Source: Haloglomus salinum (GTDB taxonomy: Archaea > Halobacteriota > Halobacteria > Halobacteriales > Haloarculaceae). Taken from it: a stretch of 64,000 nucleotides of DNA. The notes below the pieces were generated by a model, which saw only the letters and a list, made by a program, of their open reading frames with translations, was not told the origin of the DNA and did not search any database. The stretch spans positions 1,302,001 through 1,366,000 of the forward strand of contig NZ_CP101153.1 in the NCBI RefSeq assembly GCF_024298825.1, written 5' to 3'. Each line of letters begins with the position of its first letter. Positions within the stretch are counted from its first letter, which is position 1. The translations under genes were made by a program, and so were the position numbers. This document shows positions 23,463 to 32,197 of the stretch, one piece after another.

Positions 23463-24785
23463 TCAGTCGTCCGTGGCGGGCGCACGCTCCTCGGTGCCCG
23501 CGACATCCCCGGCACCGAACACCTCGGCGAGGTGGTCGTTGAGGAACTGGCCCTCCGGGTCGAACTCCTCACGGGCGCGCTGGAACGTCTCCCACTCCGG
23601 ATACAGCTCGGCGAAGCGGTCGGCGTCGTACCAGTGGTGCTTCCCCCAGTGGGGCCGGGCGTCGTACGGCTCCAGCGTCGCGGCGCAGTCCTCCAGGAAC
23701 TCGCGGTACGGCTTCCGGTGGAAGGTGTGACAGGCCAGGAACACCGAATCGCGGCCGTACGCCGGGGAGATGGGCAGGTCGTCACCAGCGACGGTGCGGA
23801 ACTCGACGGGGAACTGGACCCGATGCTCGAGGACGGTCTCGCGGAGGTCTCGGAAGGCCTCGACCGCGTCCTCGAGCGGGACGCCGAACTCGCTCTCGTT
23901 GAAGCGCACGTCGCGCTCGGTCGCGTACACCTCGTGCGAGGGCCCGACGGCGTGGTGCTCGTCGAACGTCGCGACGGTGGCACGATTGAGGTACGGCGTC
24001 GCGGCCCGGGGGAGCGCCGTGCCGAGGCGACAGATACCCTCCCAGGCGAGGTTCTCGAGGCGCTCCTCGTACGCGGGCGTGGGCTCGTCCGGCGTGTCCG
24101 GGTCGACCTCGTTCAGCGTCTTCACCCACGCCGTCCCCGTGTGTGGGAACCACCAGAACTCGAAGTGGTCGTGCTCGGCGCGGTAGCGGTCCACGTCGTC
24201 GAGCACCTCGTCGATGGGCGCGGTGAAGTTGTGCTCGGCGAGTTTGTACGCCGGCCGCACCGACAGCGTCACCTCCGTGACGACGCCGAGCGTGCCCAGC
24301 GAGACACAGGCCGCGCGGAACGCATCCCCATCGTCGGGGGTGAGTTCGCGGGTGCCGCCGTCCGCGGTGACGAGCCGGAGCTGTTCGACCGTCGACGCGA
24401 TGACGCCGAACTCGTCGCCGGTGCCGTGCGTGCCGGTGGCGAGCGCGCCGGCGACGGACTGCCTGTCGATGTCGCCCAGGTTCTCCATCGCGAGGTCGTG
24501 CTCGGCGAGCGCGCGGTTCAGGTCGTGGAGGCTCGTCCCCGCCCGGACTGTCACGGTCCCGGCGTCGGGGTCCACGTCGACGAGGCCGGTGTACTCCTCC
24601 AGCGAGAGCAGGACGTCGTCGCTGGTGGCGACCGGCGGGAAGGAGTGGCCCGCGCCGACGACGCGGACGGTGTCCTCGGGTCCGGCCGCCCGGAGCGCGC
24701 GCTGGATGTCGGCCAGCGTCCGCGGGTAGTGGACCGACGAGGGCTGGCAGGTCGCGCTGCCGGACCAGTTGGACCACTCCATCAT
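23463..24785 (-). CDS. FAD-linked sugar-1,4-lactone oxidase
   Basis: A 440-residue VAO-type flavoprotein similar to D-arabinono-1,4-lactone/L-gulonolactone oxidases. The FAD-binding PP-loop is seen as RVVGAGHSFPPVATSD, followed by LATGTHGTGDEFG. The ALO domain ends with RPHWGKHHWYD and FDPEGQFLNDHL, the C-terminal signature that contributes to the active site. Start chosen at MMEWSNWSG, as in the family. It lies 43 bases after a D-threonine-aldolase-like gene on the same strand. Pairs of this sort recur in bacteria, but the shared pathway is unknown. Confidence 0.9.
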   Translation of the reverse strand: MMEWSNWSGSATCQPSSVHYPRTLADIQRALRAAGPEDTVRVVGAGHSFPPVATSDDVLLSLEEYTGLVDVDPDAGTVTVRAGTSLHDLNRALAEHDLAMENLGDIDRQSVAGALATGTHGTGDEFGVIASTVEQLRLVTADGGTRELTPDDGDAFRAACVSLGTLGVVTEVTLSVRPAYKLAEHNFTAPIDEVLDDVDRYRAEHDHFEFWWFPHTGTAWVKTLNEVDPDTPDEPTPAYEERLENLAWEGICRLGTALPRAATPYLNRATVATFDEHHAVGPSHEVYATERDVRFNESEFGVPLEDAVEAFRDLRETVLEHRVQFPVEFRTVAGDDLPISPAYGRDSVFLACHTFHRKPYREFLEDCAATLEPYDARPHWGKHHWYDADRFAELYPEWETFQRAREEFDPEGQFLNDHLAEVFGAGDVAGTEERAPATDD

Positions 24786-24828
24786 CGGTGCATCACCGCG
24801 CCGTCGGCGTGCGTCTGCAGAGTCATGG

Positions 24829-26037
24829 TCACAGGAAGCACGTCTCGTCACCCCGGTACGTGGGAACCGTCTCGACCACCTCGTCCCCGCGGACGAGATG
24901 GAGCTCGCGGAACGACCGGCAGAGTTCGCCGGCCTTCGCGTGGCGCATGACGATGGGGTCGCCGTAGTCCAGGTCCACCGGGCCGTCGTACCGCACGGGC
25001 GTCTGGACCTCGCCGGCACCCTCCTCGTCGAGCAACTCGGCACCCGCCGGGAGTTCGGGCGCGGGCGCCTTGTCCTCGCCCGGTGGCCCGCTGGCGACGT
25101 AGCCGCCGCCACGACAGGTGTAGATAGAGGGGTCGGGCTCCCGCGTCACCTCGATGGCGTAGCCCGCGGCGGGTTCGTGCTGGAAGCGGTCGTACCAGTC
25201 GAACAGCCGGGGGGCGTAGAAGCCGCTCCCCACCGTCACCTCCGTCACCCACGGGTCGGCGACGGTGAACTCGACGCTCCCCGTGCCGCCGCCGTTGACC
25301 AGCGGGATACCGTACTCGTCGTCGAGCGCGCGGGCCACGTCCTGCCGGCGTTTGCGCAGTTCGGGCTTCGAGCGCCCCTTGAGTCGGCGGATGACGGCGT
25401 TCAGAGCGGCCGAGTTCGACGGGTCGCGGTCGGGGAGGCCCGCAATCTGCGCGTCGTAACCCATGATACCCGCGAGCGCGACGCCCTCCGTGGTGTCGAT
25501 GGTCGCCGCGAGGTCAAGCGCCGTCTCGGGCGAGCGCACCCCCGAGCGCTTCACGCCGAACCACTGCGTGAGGTGCTCGGTCGACATGTCCACGTCGATG
25601 CACAGGTCGAACTCGATGCCGGCGTCGCGTGCGGCGGCCGCCGCGCGTGCGACGTGCTCGTCGCAGTCGACCATCAGCGTCACGTCCGCACCTGCCGCCA
25701 CGGCGTCGGCCGCCGGGTCGAGTTCCGCCCGGTCGAGGACGGGGTAGGCCACCAGCAGGTCGTCGAAGCCGTGCTCGTGGAGGTGCGCGGCCTCGCGGCC
25801 GGTGTAGCACATCAGGCCACGGATACCGGCGGCGTCGGTCACGCGGTCCAGTATCTCCCGGCACCGCACGGACTTCGAGGCGACCCGGACACGGGTCCCG
25901 GCGGCCCGGTCCTGCACCGTCTCGACGTTCCGTTCGAGCGCGTCGAGGTCGACGAACGCCGCCGGGAGCGGCACGTCGGCCAGCGCCGTCCGGTACGCGT
26001 CGTACGTCTGCACGTCCCGTCGATTGGCACCGGTCAC
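24829..26037 (-). CDS. PLP-dependent alanine-racemase-fold enzyme (D-threonine aldolase/DSD1 type)
   Basis: A 402-residue fold-type III PLP enzyme. Near the N-terminus RVRVASKSVRCREILD carries the PLP lysine, and GIRGLMCYTGREA follows. The C-terminal D-serine-dehydratase-like domain shows GSGFYAPRLFDWYD and the metal-binding type GDPIVMRHAKAGELC with His and Cys. Related enzymes act on D-threonine, D-serine or other 3-hydroxy-D-amino acids. The GTG start at 26037 gives MTGANRRDVQTYDAYR; the open frame extends a further 23 codons. It is the first gene of the pair with the lactone oxidase. Confidence 0.86.
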   Translation of the reverse strand: MTGANRRDVQTYDAYRTALADVPLPAAFVDLDALERNVETVQDRAAGTRVRVASKSVRCREILDRVTDAAGIRGLMCYTGREAAHLHEHGFDDLLVAYPVLDRAELDPAADAVAAGADVTLMVDCDEHVARAAAAARDAGIEFDLCIDVDMSTEHLTQWFGVKRSGVRSPETALDLAATIDTTEGVALAGIMGYDAQIAGLPDRDPSNSAALNAVIRRLKGRSKPELRKRRQDVARALDDEYGIPLVNGGGTGSVEFTVADPWVTEVTVGSGFYAPRLFDWYDRFQHEPAAGYAIEVTREPDPSIYTCRGGGYVASGPPGEDKAPAPELPAGAELLDEEGAGEVQTPVRYDGPVDLDYGDPIVMRHAKAGELCRSFRELHLVRGDEVVETVPTYRGDETCFL

Positions 26038-26148
26038 CCTACTGGTTTCCCCCACAATGAACGGGCCGTCAAGTGTGACGCACCGCCCCGGCGCGGGGGC
26101 CGCCACGCGAGGGATGCCGGGACCGGGAAGTCTTAGTGTGCAAGAGTA

Positions 26149-26349
26149 ATGGTATCAGATAGCATGGATATCGACACGGAGGTCGGGGAGTCGGCGGTCA
26201 GTGTGTACGTCGACGGGACCCTGGCAGGGACGCTGGACCGGGAGTGGTGGCAGGACTGGAGCAGTCGCATCGACAACGAACCCGAGGAGTGCCTGGCCTC
26301 CTGTCTCTCCTCGGCGGACGACGACCTGGGGCGCGCACTGGAGTCCTGA
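26149..26349 (+). CDS. Small acidic protein of unknown function (66 aa)
   Basis: A 66-residue ORF opening MVSDSMDIDTEVGESAVSVY and containing DREWWQDWSSRID and a Cys pair (EECLASCLSS). An alternative ATG five codons later is possible. The leader is short and AT-richer, in keeping with a real promoter just before it. No known function; amino-acid composition fits haloarchaeal proteins. Confidence 0.55.
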   Translation: MVSDSMDIDTEVGESAVSVYVDGTLAGTLDREWWQDWSSRIDNEPEECLASCLSSADDDLGRALES

Positions 26350-26406
26350 CGCGGCGACAGTTCGACTCCGTCAGCTACGAGTGACGGGCGGCCCCACCGC
26401 GAACCG

Positions 26407-26631
26407 ATGTCCGCCACCGCCCTCCGTCTGCAGCTGTTCGGTATCGCACTCGTCCTCTACGGCGGCTTCTACGACCTCCAGCACGCCGTCCTCGGGTACA
26501 ACGACCCTGGCGGCGACGCGAGTCTCGGCGCCTACGTCGTCACGGCCGGGATGTTGCTGGTGTTCGTCGGGCTGGTCGCACCTGCGCTCCGGGCAAGCGA
26601 CGGCGGAGACGCCCAATCCCGTGGCGAATAG
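26407..26631 (+). CDS. Small two-helix membrane protein (74 aa)
   Basis: Two hydrophobic helices (LQLFGIALVLYGGFYDL and GAYVVTAGMLLVFVGLVAP) separated by a polar loop with YNDPGGD, then a charged tail. Such mini membrane proteins are common in haloarchaea and have no assigned role. It may be transcribed with the preceding 66-residue gene, 57 bases upstream. Confidence 0.65.
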   Translation: MSATALRLQLFGIALVLYGGFYDLQHAVLGYNDPGGDASLGAYVVTAGMLLVFVGLVAPALRASDGGDAQSRGE

Positions 26632-26784
26632 CCCAGACACCGTTCTAACATCACCCACAAGTGCCGAAGTTTAGATATTATCTGACTACACTCCGACTTC
26701 CGTCATAATTCGCTGCCCCCATCGGATATCCGGGAGCGGTCGGACCCGCTACCGTTTTGGGCCGTCCACTCCCCACGACGCCCA

Positions 26785-28785
26785 ATGGACGTACGCGAGG
26801 TGCCGGGCGTCGGCGCGAAGACCGCCGACCGCCTCGCCGAACTGGACGACCCGGAGGCCGCCCTCGAGAGCGGCGATGTGGCCGCCATCGCCCGTGCACC
26901 GGGCATCAGCGACGGCCGCGCGGCCCGCATCGCCCGGGCCGCTATCCGGCATCGCCACGGTGACGACGGCGACTTCCTCGCGACCGACCGCGCCCAGGAA
27001 CTGTACCGCGACGCGCTCGACCTGCTGCAGGACCGGGCCGTCACCGACTACGCCGCCCGCCGGCTGGAGACGCTCTACCCGTCGGCGAGCGAGTCACGCA
27101 TCGCGGAGGTCCGGGAGTTCGCCGAGCGCGCGATGGAACGTGACCCCGACCCCGAGGTACTGGACGCACTCGCGGGCGTCGAGCCGCTGGAGGCGCCGGG
27201 CGACGTGCGCGTCCGGGACCGCTGTCTCGCGACGAGCGACGCCGAGACCTACTCGGCCGCACGCGACGCCGTCCCCGAGATGAGCGTCGAACTCGTCGAC
27301 GACGCTCGCGCCATCGCCGAACTCGCGCGGGGCTACTCGACGGTCGTCGTGCTGGACGAGCAGTTCGCCGGCGTCGAGGTGGAGGGCGACGTGCGGGTCG
27401 AGCCGCGGGCGCTGAGCGAACCCGAGAGCGTCGTCCCCGAGCGGGCGCTCGCCTTCTTCGCGCGCAACCGCGACCCGCTCCGGGCGGCCGCCGCCGTCGC
27501 CCGCACCGCCGACCTCGACGCGCCGCTGGACCCGGACCACCTCGACGACGCGCTCGCCGAACTCAACGAGGACGGCACCGTCGCCGGTGACGAGCAACTC
27601 CGACAGCTCACCGACGCCGTCGAGGACCTGGACGCCGCGGTGTCGATGGCCGAGAACGTCGCCAACGACCGGCTCCGCGAGGCCATCGAGGACCAGGACG
27701 TGACCGTCGAGGGCGCGGACCTGCTCTCGCTCGTCGAGCGTGGCGCGGGCGTGGACTCGCTGCTGGAACGCGAACTGGCAGACGAGTACACCGCCGCCGT
27801 CGAGGCCGCCCGCGACCACCTCGTCGACGCGCTCGGGCTGGAGGACTACGCCGACATCGCCCGCCGCGCCTTCGGCGACGACCCGACGTTTCCGGTCGAA
27901 CACGACGAGCGCGCCGTCTCTCGCCTTCGCGAGGAGCTGACTGCCGCGCGTGACCGCCGCGCGACCGCCCGCAAGCGCGACCTCGCGGCCGACCTCGCGG
28001 ACCTGCGCGAGCCCGCGCACGAACTCGTCGACGACGCGCTCGAACTGGACGTAGAGCTCGCGGTCGCGCGCTTCGCCCGCGACTTCGACTGCACGATGCC
28101 GGCGTTCGTCGAGGACGGCGACGGCTTCACCATCGAGGGCGGGCGCTCGCCACTGCTGGACGTGCCGTTCGACGCGGTCGAGCCGGTCGACTACGGGGTC
28201 GCGGGCGTGGCGCTCCTCTCCGGCGTCAACTCCGGCGGGAAGACCTCGACGCTCGACCTCGTCGGGCTGGTGGTCATCCTCGGGCAGATGGGGCTGCCCG
28301 TCCCGGCCGAGTCGGCCGAACTGGAGCGGTTCGAGGCGCTCCACTACCAGGCCAAATCCCAGGGCACCCTCGATGCGGGCGCGTTCGAGGCCACCCTCCG
28401 GGAGTTCGGCGACCTCGTCGCCGGCGGGGACCGCCGGCTCGTCCTCGTGGACGAACTCGAATCCATCACGGAACCCGGCGCGAGCGCGGTCATCATCGCC
28501 GGAATCCTGGAGGCGCTCGCCGAGGGGGACTCGACGGCCGTCTTCGTCTCGCACCTCGCCGCCGAGATCCGCGCGGAGTGTGCCATCGACGTGACCGTCG
28601 ACGGCATCGAGGCCGTCGGGCTGGAGGACGGGGAGCTGGTGGTCGAGCGGTCGCCGCGCAAGGACCACCTCGCGCGCTCGACACCGGAGCTCATCGTCGA
28701 GAAGCTGGCCCGCGACGGCGACGGAGAGGGCGACGATGACCGGTCGTTCTACGACGACCTGCTCGCGAAGTTCGAGGCCGAGTAG
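26785..28785 (+). CDS. MutS5-type (MutS2-like) ATPase, paralogue B
   Basis: A 666-residue paralogue of the protein at 16581-18356. It starts with a helix-hairpin-helix (VPGVGAKTADRLAEL, APGISDGRAARI), followed by an all-alpha middle region that includes an extra ~80-residue segment (LATSDAETYSAARDAVPEMS). The ABC-type ATPase has SGVNSGGKTST (about 483) and LVLVDELESITEPG (about 558). It lacks MutS domain I and Smr. The conserved NSGGKT and the unusual ITEPG after Walker B are shared with paralogue A, showing common descent. It stands alone, on the plus strand. Function inferred only. Confidence 0.88.
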   Translation: MDVREVPGVGAKTADRLAELDDPEAALESGDVAAIARAPGISDGRAARIARAAIRHRHGDDGDFLATDRAQELYRDALDLLQDRAVTDYAARRLETLYPSASESRIAEVREFAERAMERDPDPEVLDALAGVEPLEAPGDVRVRDRCLATSDAETYSAARDAVPEMSVELVDDARAIAELARGYSTVVVLDEQFAGVEVEGDVRVEPRALSEPESVVPERALAFFARNRDPLRAAAAVARTADLDAPLDPDHLDDALAELNEDGTVAGDEQLRQLTDAVEDLDAAVSMAENVANDRLREAIEDQDVTVEGADLLSLVERGAGVDSLLERELADEYTAAVEAARDHLVDALGLEDYADIARRAFGDDPTFPVEHDERAVSRLREELTAARDRRATARKRDLAADLADLREPAHELVDDALELDVELAVARFARDFDCTMPAFVEDGDGFTIEGGRSPLLDVPFDAVEPVDYGVAGVALLSGVNSGGKTSTLDLVGLVVILGQMGLPVPAESAELERFEALHYQAKSQGTLDAGAFEATLREFGDLVAGGDRRLVLVDELESITEPGASAVIIAGILEALAEGDSTAVFVSHLAAEIRAECAIDVTVDGIEAVGLEDGELVVERSPRKDHLARSTPELIVEKLARDGDGEGDDDRSFYDDLLAKFEAE

Positions 28786-28821
28786 CCCGGGGCGCGGCCG
28801 GGCGACTGCTCGGCGGCCGGC

Positions 28822-30276
28822 TCAGAGGTTCCGGTCCCGGTAGCCCAGCCGCGCCAGCCGTTCCTCGACCGCCGCGGCGGGCTCGTGGCGGTCGCCGTCG
28901 TCGGCCGCCGTCACCACGAGGTCGCCCAGATGGTCGTCGATGGCGGTAGAGAGGTCCGGGGCCACCTCGTCGACCGCCTCGGCGGTGCTGGTTCCGAGTC
29001 GGTACGTCGTCTCCGTCCCGTCACGGCTCCCGTCGGGCCGGAACAGGCGCCGCACGACCTGCCGATCGCCGTCGATGGCGGTGACGTGGTACGGCGCCGC
29101 CTCGAGGTTGCCGCGGTAGGCGAACACCGTCCGGTCGGCGTCGGTGGGAAGGTCGAAGAGGGAGCGCCCGACGAGTCGGTCGTCGGCCGCCACGTCGGCC
29201 CCGTCGAGCAGTGTCGGGGCGAGGTCGACCGCCGAGACCGGGGTCCGAATCGTCTCCGGTGCCTCCGCCCCGTCGCGCCGGTCGTGGACGAGACAGGGGA
29301 CGTGGACGAGCGAGCCCAGCGGCGGGCCGCCGTGCCGGAGCAGGCCGTGCTCGCCGAAGGCGTCGCCGTGGTCCGAGAACAGGACGACGAGCGGGTCATC
29401 CAGCGCGTCGAGGCCGTCGAACAGGCGCCCGAGGTGGCGGTCGAGGGACGCCGTCTCGCCGTGGTAGAGCCGCCGGAAGTCCCGCATGTCGGCGGCGCTC
29501 ATCGCGCCGGGGTCGTTCCCCTCCGAGCGGCGCATCAACTGGACCGCACGCCGCCGGGAGATATCCGCGGAGACGGTGCCCTCACGCGGGAGGTAGGGGA
29601 CGTGCGGGTCCATGTAGTGACACCACACGAAACGCGGACCGTCGGCGCGGCCGAGCCAGTCGAGGACGCGGTCGGTCAGGTCGGCGGCCGGGGTGTACGG
29701 CTCGCTGCCGGCCCACATCGAGAGCCAGCGGGCCTCGCCGTAGCCGCGCCGGAGGGCGCGGGCCGGCGCCGAATCGTCGGGGAGGCGCCGGGCGAGCCGC
29801 TTGAGTCGGGCGACGGGACCGCCGGCGGTTTCGGCCGCACCGGGGGCGGTCGTGTCCCCGCCGTCGGTCGACCCGTCGCCAGCATCGCCCACCTCGTGGT
29901 GCCCGACGACCGCCGCCGGGTCGTGGACGCCGTCGTCGAAGTGGTCGAAGCCGCGCTCGTAGCCGGTCCCGAGCGAGAGGTAGCCCGCCGAGTGGAAGGC
30001 AGCGGTCCGGTAGCCGGCGCCGGCGAACAGTTCGGCGACGTGTGGCCGACCGGCGAGCGACTCCTCGCCGGCGTACGCCCGGGGACTGGTTCCCGTCAGG
30101 ATACCCGGGAACGCCATCTTGGTGTAGCTCCCGGCGGAGAAGGCGCGGGTCGCGACCGTCGTGGCCGGGTGGGCCGCGAGGGAGTCGAGCGCCGGCGTGG
30201 CGGGTGCCCGGTCGGCCATGAACCCGACCGTGTCCGCCCGGAGCGAGTCGACGGTCACCAGCAGCACGTCGCGCAT
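28822..30276 (-). CDS. Sulfatase/alkaline-phosphatase superfamily hydrolase
   Basis: A 484-residue metal-dependent hydrolase of the sulfatase type. The N-terminal metal motif is VLLVTVDSLRADTVGF. The nucleophile region is AGSYTKMAFPGILTGTSP, without the CxPSR that is converted to formylglycine, so it is likely a phosphatase- or transferase-like relative. The second metal motif LFSDHGDAFGEHGLLRHG lies near 325. No signal peptide is visible, as in many haloarchaeal sulfatase-like proteins next to surface-glycan genes. Start chosen at MRDVLLVTV; the upstream frame lacks family similarity. It neighbours two glycosyltransferases. Confidence 0.87.
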   Translation of the reverse strand: MRDVLLVTVDSLRADTVGFMADRAPATPALDSLAAHPATTVATRAFSAGSYTKMAFPGILTGTSPRAYAGEESLAGRPHVAELFAGAGYRTAAFHSAGYLSLGTGYERGFDHFDDGVHDPAAVVGHHEVGDAGDGSTDGGDTTAPGAAETAGGPVARLKRLARRLPDDSAPARALRRGYGEARWLSMWAGSEPYTPAADLTDRVLDWLGRADGPRFVWCHYMDPHVPYLPREGTVSADISRRRAVQLMRRSEGNDPGAMSAADMRDFRRLYHGETASLDRHLGRLFDGLDALDDPLVVLFSDHGDAFGEHGLLRHGGPPLGSLVHVPCLVHDRRDGAEAPETIRTPVSAVDLAPTLLDGADVAADDRLVGRSLFDLPTDADRTVFAYRGNLEAAPYHVTAIDGDRQVVRRLFRPDGSRDGTETTYRLGTSTAEAVDEVAPDLSTAIDDHLGDLVVTAADDGDRHEPAAAVEERLARLGYRDRNL

Positions 30277-30345
30277 CGATAGACGTGAGGCGGGGCGAAC
30301 CAATAGTCCCGGCGGATTCACGGCGGCAACGGTGCGCAGGCGGCC

Positions 30346-32049
30346 TCAGAGGAGGTGATTCCGGCAGTCGAACGCCGACCGCGACGGAATCGAGCCGTTC
30401 ACCGACCCCTCCTCGATGCCCGCCCGTCGCTCGTAGCGCGTCACCTCGATGGAGACGTACGACCGGTTCCGCGCCGGCCGGTGGGTCTCCCGGACGATGC
30501 CGCGGAGCCGGCGCTCCTCGCGAGCGGAGATGTGTGCCAGAACCGTCCAGACCGTCGAGCGGTTGTGGACCGCCCGCCGGACGACATCGGGCGGGGTCGG
30601 GGACACCCCCATCGCCGACTCGACGTCGATGACGCCCCTGACCGCGAGGTCATCCCGGGTCCAGTAGCGGTCGTAGCCAACCATCGTGAGACAGCCGTCG
30701 ACCAGCACGAGGTCGCCCGGGTCGGCGCGCGACTCGACGGTCGAGACGGCCTCCTCCCACTGGTCCTTCTGGTCAGCCGTATGGTAGGCGGTGACCGACG
30801 GGACCAGCGACAGGACGAGCAGGACCGCGAGCGCGGTCCGGAGCACCAGCGCGAGGCGGCGGCGACTCCCGCCGTCGGCGGCCGTCGGGGCCCCCGACTC
30901 GGTCGCCCCCCGGTCCGCCAGCCACGCCGCCGCACGGTCGGCCAGGGCGACGCCGCCACTGGCGACGAGCAGATAGCAGGCCGGCGCGGCCGGGAGCGCG
31001 TACCGGTACCAGAACACCGGGGTGACGAGATGGGAGACGGCTACGAGGACGGCGACGGGGACGACCGCCCAGCACGCCAGCAGGAGCGTCGCGCTGGTCC
31101 AGCGTGTCGGCGGCGTCCGCCCGGCCGCGGCGAGCGCGAGCGGCGCGAGGGAGACGACACCGAGGAACGCGAGCAGGCCACCGACCGCGACCCCGACGCC
31201 CGGTGTGGGCCACGCGCCGAAGAAGGCGAGCAGCGAGCGCGCGACCTCGTCGGGGCCCGGCCGCGAGAGGTAGGTCAACGAGATACCCCTGGCGAACTCG
31301 CGGGCCGACGCAACGACGAGCGGAACGAGCGCCAGGGCGACGACGGCGGGTGCTCGCCGGTCGCCGGCCAGGCCCGGCCAGTCGCTCACGTCGAGGCCGC
31401 GGGTGTCGAGGCGGGCGGCGAGCCCGAGGTACGCGAGCCCGCCCAGAACCCCGAGCCCACCGAACGGGTGGACGTAGGCCGCGCCGACCGCCGTGACCAC
31501 GTAGCCGGCTGCCCACCACGGCTCCTCGCGCCTGAGCAGGCAGTAGTACGAGGCCACCGTCAGCGCGGTCAGCATCGCGTACATCCGGACCTCCTGTGCG
31601 TAGTAGAGCTGGAAGCGCGAGAGCGCGGTCACGGCCAGCGCCAGCAGCCCGACGCGGCGGTCGAACAACCGGCGGCCGAGGCCGTAGACGAACGGGAGCG
31701 CGGCGACGCCGAAAACGGCCGAGAGCGCCCGGAGTGCGGCGTCACCGCGGCCGACGGCGCCGGCCCAGAGCTCCAGCAGGACGTAGTACGTGGGGAGGTG
31801 GGGCTGCTCACGGGGGACCGCCGTGAGGAGTTCCAGCGGACCCCACCGCTGGAGCACGGTGACGGTGATGGCCTCGTCGACCCAGAGGCTCTCGGTACCG
31901 AGTCCGTACAGCCGCAGGGCCACGCCGACGACCGTGACCAGCGTCACCGCGAGGGCATGGCCCGGATGGGCACGGACGACGGCAGCGGTTCGGCGCCACC
32001 GCTGCTCGAGTCGCCGCTGGAGGGCACGACGGAGTTCGGAGCGGCCCAT
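30346..32049 (-). CDS. GT39/ArnT-type membrane glycosyltransferase
   Basis: A 567-residue polytopic membrane protein with about 12 helices. The first external loop holds GTESLWVDEAITV, the acidic catalytic motif of PMT/ArnT-like transferases that use polyprenyl-phosphate sugars. Further signatures are EQPHLPTYYVLLELW and LFDRRVGLLALAVTALSRF. The C-terminal ~130 residues form a soluble extracytoplasmic domain. Acceptor and sugar are unknown; surface-protein or lipid glycosylation is expected. The chosen start MGRSELRRALQ gives an N-terminal amphipathic stretch before helix 1. Divergent from the GT2 gene. Confidence 0.88.
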   Translation of the reverse strand: MGRSELRRALQRRLEQRWRRTAAVVRAHPGHALAVTLVTVVGVALRLYGLGTESLWVDEAITVTVLQRWGPLELLTAVPREQPHLPTYYVLLELWAGAVGRGDAALRALSAVFGVAALPFVYGLGRRLFDRRVGLLALAVTALSRFQLYYAQEVRMYAMLTALTVASYYCLLRREEPWWAAGYVVTAVGAAYVHPFGGLGVLGGLAYLGLAARLDTRGLDVSDWPGLAGDRRAPAVVALALVPLVVASAREFARGISLTYLSRPGPDEVARSLLAFFGAWPTPGVGVAVGGLLAFLGVVSLAPLALAAAGRTPPTRWTSATLLLACWAVVPVAVLVAVSHLVTPVFWYRYALPAAPACYLLVASGGVALADRAAAWLADRGATESGAPTAADGGSRRRLALVLRTALAVLLVLSLVPSVTAYHTADQKDQWEEAVSTVESRADPGDLVLVDGCLTMVGYDRYWTRDDLAVRGVIDVESAMGVSPTPPDVVRRAVHNRSTVWTVLAHISAREERRLRGIVRETHRPARNRSYVSIEVTRYERRAGIEEGSVNGSIPSRSAFDCRNHLL

Positions 32050-32197
32050 CTCGACGGGGATGAAACGGTCGGCCCCTATCAACGGCTCGGAACAGTTCCG
32101 GGGCGATTTCGGGCGGACCCGGGTGGACGAATACGATGCAACCACTCGCGGCGACGTATGAAAACCACTATGGGCAGCGACCGGAATAACAACCCCA

